Source of the DNA: an uncultured Flavobacteriales bacterium | GTDB lineage: Bacteria; Bacteroidota; Bacteroidia; Flavobacteriales_D; Crocinitomicaceae | Length of the DNA stretch: 64,000 bases | Assembly (NCBI GenBank): GCA_937876195.1 | Contig: CALEIK010000023.1 | Span: 1 to 64,000, forward strand | Reading direction: 5' to 3' | Part shown: piece after piece, positions 61,976-64,000 of the stretch | Numbering within the stretch: the first letter of the stretch is position 1 | Layout: every line of letters begins with the position of its first letter | The notes under the pieces: model-generated | What the model was told of the DNA's origin: nothing | What the model saw: only the letters and a program-made list of their open reading frames with translations | Databases searched by the model: none | Made by a program: the position numbers and the translations under genes

Positions 61976-62896
61976 ATGTACTACATCCACGCCATAGCAT
62001 CCATTTCGCACCAAGATTCATTTCGGAATTCGAATGTCTACAAATCGTTGACTCCGTTAAGCGATGATTCAGACGTGATTTCACCCGATTTCAAGGAATT
62101 CATACCTCCAGCAGCATTAAGACGATTGAGTCCTGTGTTGCGCATGGGATTGGCAGCTTCCATTGAATGTAGAAATCAAGTCGATACAGATTTTGACGCG
62201 ATTGTGGTTGGAACTGCGCTGGGATGCTTGAAAGATACCGAGAAGTTTTTATCGACTTTTTTAACGTCGACGAGTGATTTTCTATCGCCAACAGCGTTTA
62301 TTCAATCGACGCACAACACCATTGGTGGACAGATTTCGCTCGGATTGAACAACCACGCATACAACATGACGCACACGCAGAACAACCTCTCGTTTGAAGT
62401 CTCGTTGATTGATGCGATCCTCTGTTTGAACGACGGAAAAAAAAACGTGCTCATCGGCGCTGCAGATGAAAAAATTGATTTTTTAGCGACGGTACAGCCT
62501 GATTTAATTCCCAACGAATTTCCATTGAGTTCAGGCGCTTCTTTTTTCGCGTTAAGTACCGCTAAAAGTGAAATTGCCATTCAAGCGGTTTCGACAAATT
62601 TCAATGCAACGAATTTATTGGAGGATATTGGCACTTTCCTCGATGTACACGACATCACGATGGAAGAAATTGATTTGTTGTTGCATTCAAACGATGACAT
62701 TGAAGCACATTTCTCTCCGAAAGAAGCAATCAATTACCTCGATTTCACAGGATTTCATTACAGCGCGTCTTCGTATGCAGTGCATGTTGCGCACGACTTT
62801 TTGAAATATCGACATATGGCGAAATATGCATTAGTTGTTAACGATTTATGTCCCGGGAAAGTGGGACTCACACTAATTACAAGGGATGAAGCATAG
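61976..62896 (+). CDS. Chain-length-factor-like ketosynthase partner (no active Cys)
   Basis: 306 aa. It keeps the ketosynthase fold (DAIVVGTALGCLKDTEKF, then NNLSFEVSLIDAILCLNDG and LIGAADEKIDFLATV) but the active Cys position reads NNLSFEVS, with no Cys. It belongs to the beta-ketoacyl synthase chain-length-factor type. Such partners set the chain length when paired with a functional ketosynthase. Starts one base after the third ketosynthase stop and overlaps the next gene by 11 bp. Confidence 0.87.
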   Translation: MYYIHAIASISHQDSFRNSNVYKSLTPLSDDSDVISPDFKEFIPPAALRRLSPVLRMGLAASIECRNQVDTDFDAIVVGTALGCLKDTEKFLSTFLTSTSDFLSPTAFIQSTHNTIGGQISLGLNNHAYNMTHTQNNLSFEVSLIDAILCLNDGKKNVLIGAADEKIDFLATVQPDLIPNEFPLSSGASFFALSTAKSEIAIQAVSTNFNATNLLEDIGTFLDVHDITMEEIDLLLHSNDDIEAHFSPKEAINYLDFTGFHYSASSYAVHVAHDFLKYRHMAKYALVVNDLCPGKVGLTLITRDEA

Positions 62897-63647
62897 ACTA
62901 ACCATCTTATTGTATGCGCTTAGCATCATGGTTATTTGTCTTTTGCTGAGTGAAAAATCCTATTTTGTTCCTTTACTGGTGGGTGTCACAGCGCTTTTTG
63001 TCATTATCGTAAGTTCTGGTGTGCTTTTTCTCAAGTTGAATTACTTCCTCACGTCTGTCAATCGTTTGGATTCCAAGGAAGTCCTGCTCACCTTTGACGA
63101 TGGACCGCATCCAACCAGAACCCCGAAGATTTTAGACATTCTTGCCAAGCACAATTGCAAAGCGATCTTTTTTGTGGTCGGTAAACACGCCGAAGAATAC
63201 CCTGAAATCGTTCTGCGCATTAAACAAGAGGGACATTTAATTGGGAATCATTCCTACGCACACAACAATTTCATGTCCATGTACAGCACGAAACGGTTAC
63301 GGGAAGAAATTCTCCATGGACAGCGTGCGTTGAGCAAAATTAGTGGGATTGAAACTTCGTTGTTTCGCCCTCCGATTGGTTACACGAATCCCAAGTACGC
63401 CAAGGTGTTGAAGGAATTAAAACTCACCAATGTCGGTTGGACCGTCCGCAGTTACGATTCCGTGTACAAAGATCCTCAGCAATTGAAAAAACGGATTCTC
63501 GCCAAAACAAAACCAGGAAGCATCATCTTGTTTCACGACAATTTAGAAGTGACCGTTGAAGCACTGGACGAAATAATTGTTGCATTGTCGGCGAATGGCA
63601 CTAAATTTGTCAATGGTGACACGATAAAAACCGTCATACATGCATAA
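62886..63647 (+). CDS. Polysaccharide deacetylase (NodB-like), membrane-anchored
   Basis: 253 aa. Two N-terminal hydrophobic segments (LTILLYALSIMVICLLL and VPLLVGVTALFVIIVSS) anchor it. The NodB metal site is LLTFDDGPHPTRTPKIL with GNHSYAHNNFMSM; later motifs are SLFRPPIGYTNPK and SIILFHDNLEV. Deacetylates amino sugars in known members. In flexirubin-type clusters its role is unclear; it may act on a pigment ester or envelope sugar. Confidence 0.88.
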   Translation: MKHRLTILLYALSIMVICLLLSEKSYFVPLLVGVTALFVIIVSSGVLFLKLNYFLTSVNRLDSKEVLLTFDDGPHPTRTPKILDILAKHNCKAIFFVVGKHAEEYPEIVLRIKQEGHLIGNHSYAHNNFMSMYSTKRLREEILHGQRALSKISGIETSLFRPPIGYTNPKYAKVLKELKLTNVGWTVRSYDSVYKDPQQLKKRILAKTKPGSIILFHDNLEVTVEALDEIIVALSANGTKFVNGDTIKTVIHA

Positions 63648-64000
63648 ATTCATTTTTCCGTTGTTCGTTTTTCTAGTGTTTTCGGGTGCTGCGCAAACTT
63701 TCACAAAGATTGCCAATCCAAGTGCGTGCAAAGCGAAAATCAACAAGAAAACCGCTGAAACGAAGAGCATTACTGCCAATTTTGAAGAACTTGTTCACTC
63801 GAGCATGTTCAATACACCCAAAAAAGCGCAAGGAAAACTCACCTACAAACAATCCGACAAAATTCGCTGGGAACATACCTCTCCCAAGAAACAAATCATC
63901 TTGATCAACGGAGCAAAAGCGCGTTTTCAAGAGAATGGACAAGAAGTCAAAAATGCGACAGCGAACCGTGTGGTAAAGAAAATCCAAGGATTGATGGTAC
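63640..64000 (+). CDS. LolA-like outer-membrane lipoprotein carrier, partial (right edge)
   Basis: The frame starts at ATG 63640, overlaps the preceding stop by 8 bp and stays open to the window end. It has a signal peptide (MHKFIFPLFVFLVFSGAAQ), then TKSITANFEELVHSS and KAQGKLTYKQSDKIRWEHTS. This strand order is that of LolA-like periplasmic carriers (DUF6-type LolA fold) found in pigment and aryl polyene clusters, where they help move the lipid-linked pigment to the outer membrane. Confidence 0.85.
   Translation, partial: MHKFIFPLFVFLVFSGAAQTFTKIANPSACKAKINKKTAETKSITANFEELVHSSMFNTPKKAQGKLTYKQSDKIRWEHTSPKKQIILINGAKARFQENGQEVKNATANRVVKKIQGLMV

Noticed and set aside
1..64000. tRNA or rRNA genes
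   Set aside because: No CCA-proximal GGTTCGAATCC-type arms or conserved rRNA segments were noticed; a covariance-model scan would settle this.

Overview
The window is a stretch of an AT-rich Bacteroidota chromosome. It most likely comes from Flavobacteriales, something like the Fluviicola/Crocinitomicaceae group (inference). The evidence is two secreted proteins with type IX secretion (T9SS) C-terminal sorting domains, promoters of the TAnnTTTG type, a tyrosine ammonia-lyase very like the Flavobacterium enzyme, and a flexirubin/aryl-polyene type pigment cluster. No rRNA, tRNA or CRISPR array was seen.

Layout. 1-2.7 kb: the N-terminal ~896 residues of a Tc-toxin B-subunit/SpvB-like protein, cut by the window edge. 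2.8-8.6 kb: a low-GC, all-minus-strand accessory block of unrecognised genes. It holds three membrane proteins and an overlapping three-gene module in which two paralogous small proteins flank a HEPN-like protein. 9-15 kb: a GNAT-like protein, two T9SS cargo proteins, a STAS-like protein and a cysteine-amidase-like lipoprotein. 15-19.5 kb: a class V aminotransferase, an MtfA-like peptidase and a sigma-factor operon. Three copies of a ~170-210 bp MITE-like repeat lie between 12.5 and 18.9 kb. 19.5-23.8 kb: dinB plus a short dnaE (mutagenic polymerase cassette) behind a palindrome. 24-33.7 kb: a Na/Pi transporter, small hypotheticals, mnmA facing an XRE regulator, and pepD. 33.8-35.5 kb: a complete IS1595-family element with terminal repeats and an 8-bp target duplication, inserted in a VF530 gene that is translationally coupled to ettA. 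35.6-43.6 kb: ettA, small membrane proteins, a helicase, trxB and an isoaspartyl peptidase.

43.8-64 kb is a flexirubin/aryl-polyene biosynthetic cluster. A minus-strand operon carries three FAD oxidoreductases and a trifunctional MMPL transporter/acyltransferase/methyltransferase. A divergent plus-strand set carries an O-methyltransferase, tyrosine ammonia-lyase, ketoreductase, three ketosynthases with complete Cys-His-His triads, two degenerate ketosynthase-like partners, two acyl carrier proteins, an LpxL-type acyltransferase, a dehydratase-like protein, a thioesterase, a polysaccharide deacetylase and a LolA-like protein running off the right edge. The inferred logic is tyrosine to 4-coumarate starter, iterative type II elongation and reduction on carrier proteins, tailoring, then envelope export.

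The most interesting items are the HEPN three-gene module, the exact IS insertion with its reconstructable target, the matched operators flanking mnmA and the XRE gene, and several families of long inverted-repeat elements between genes.
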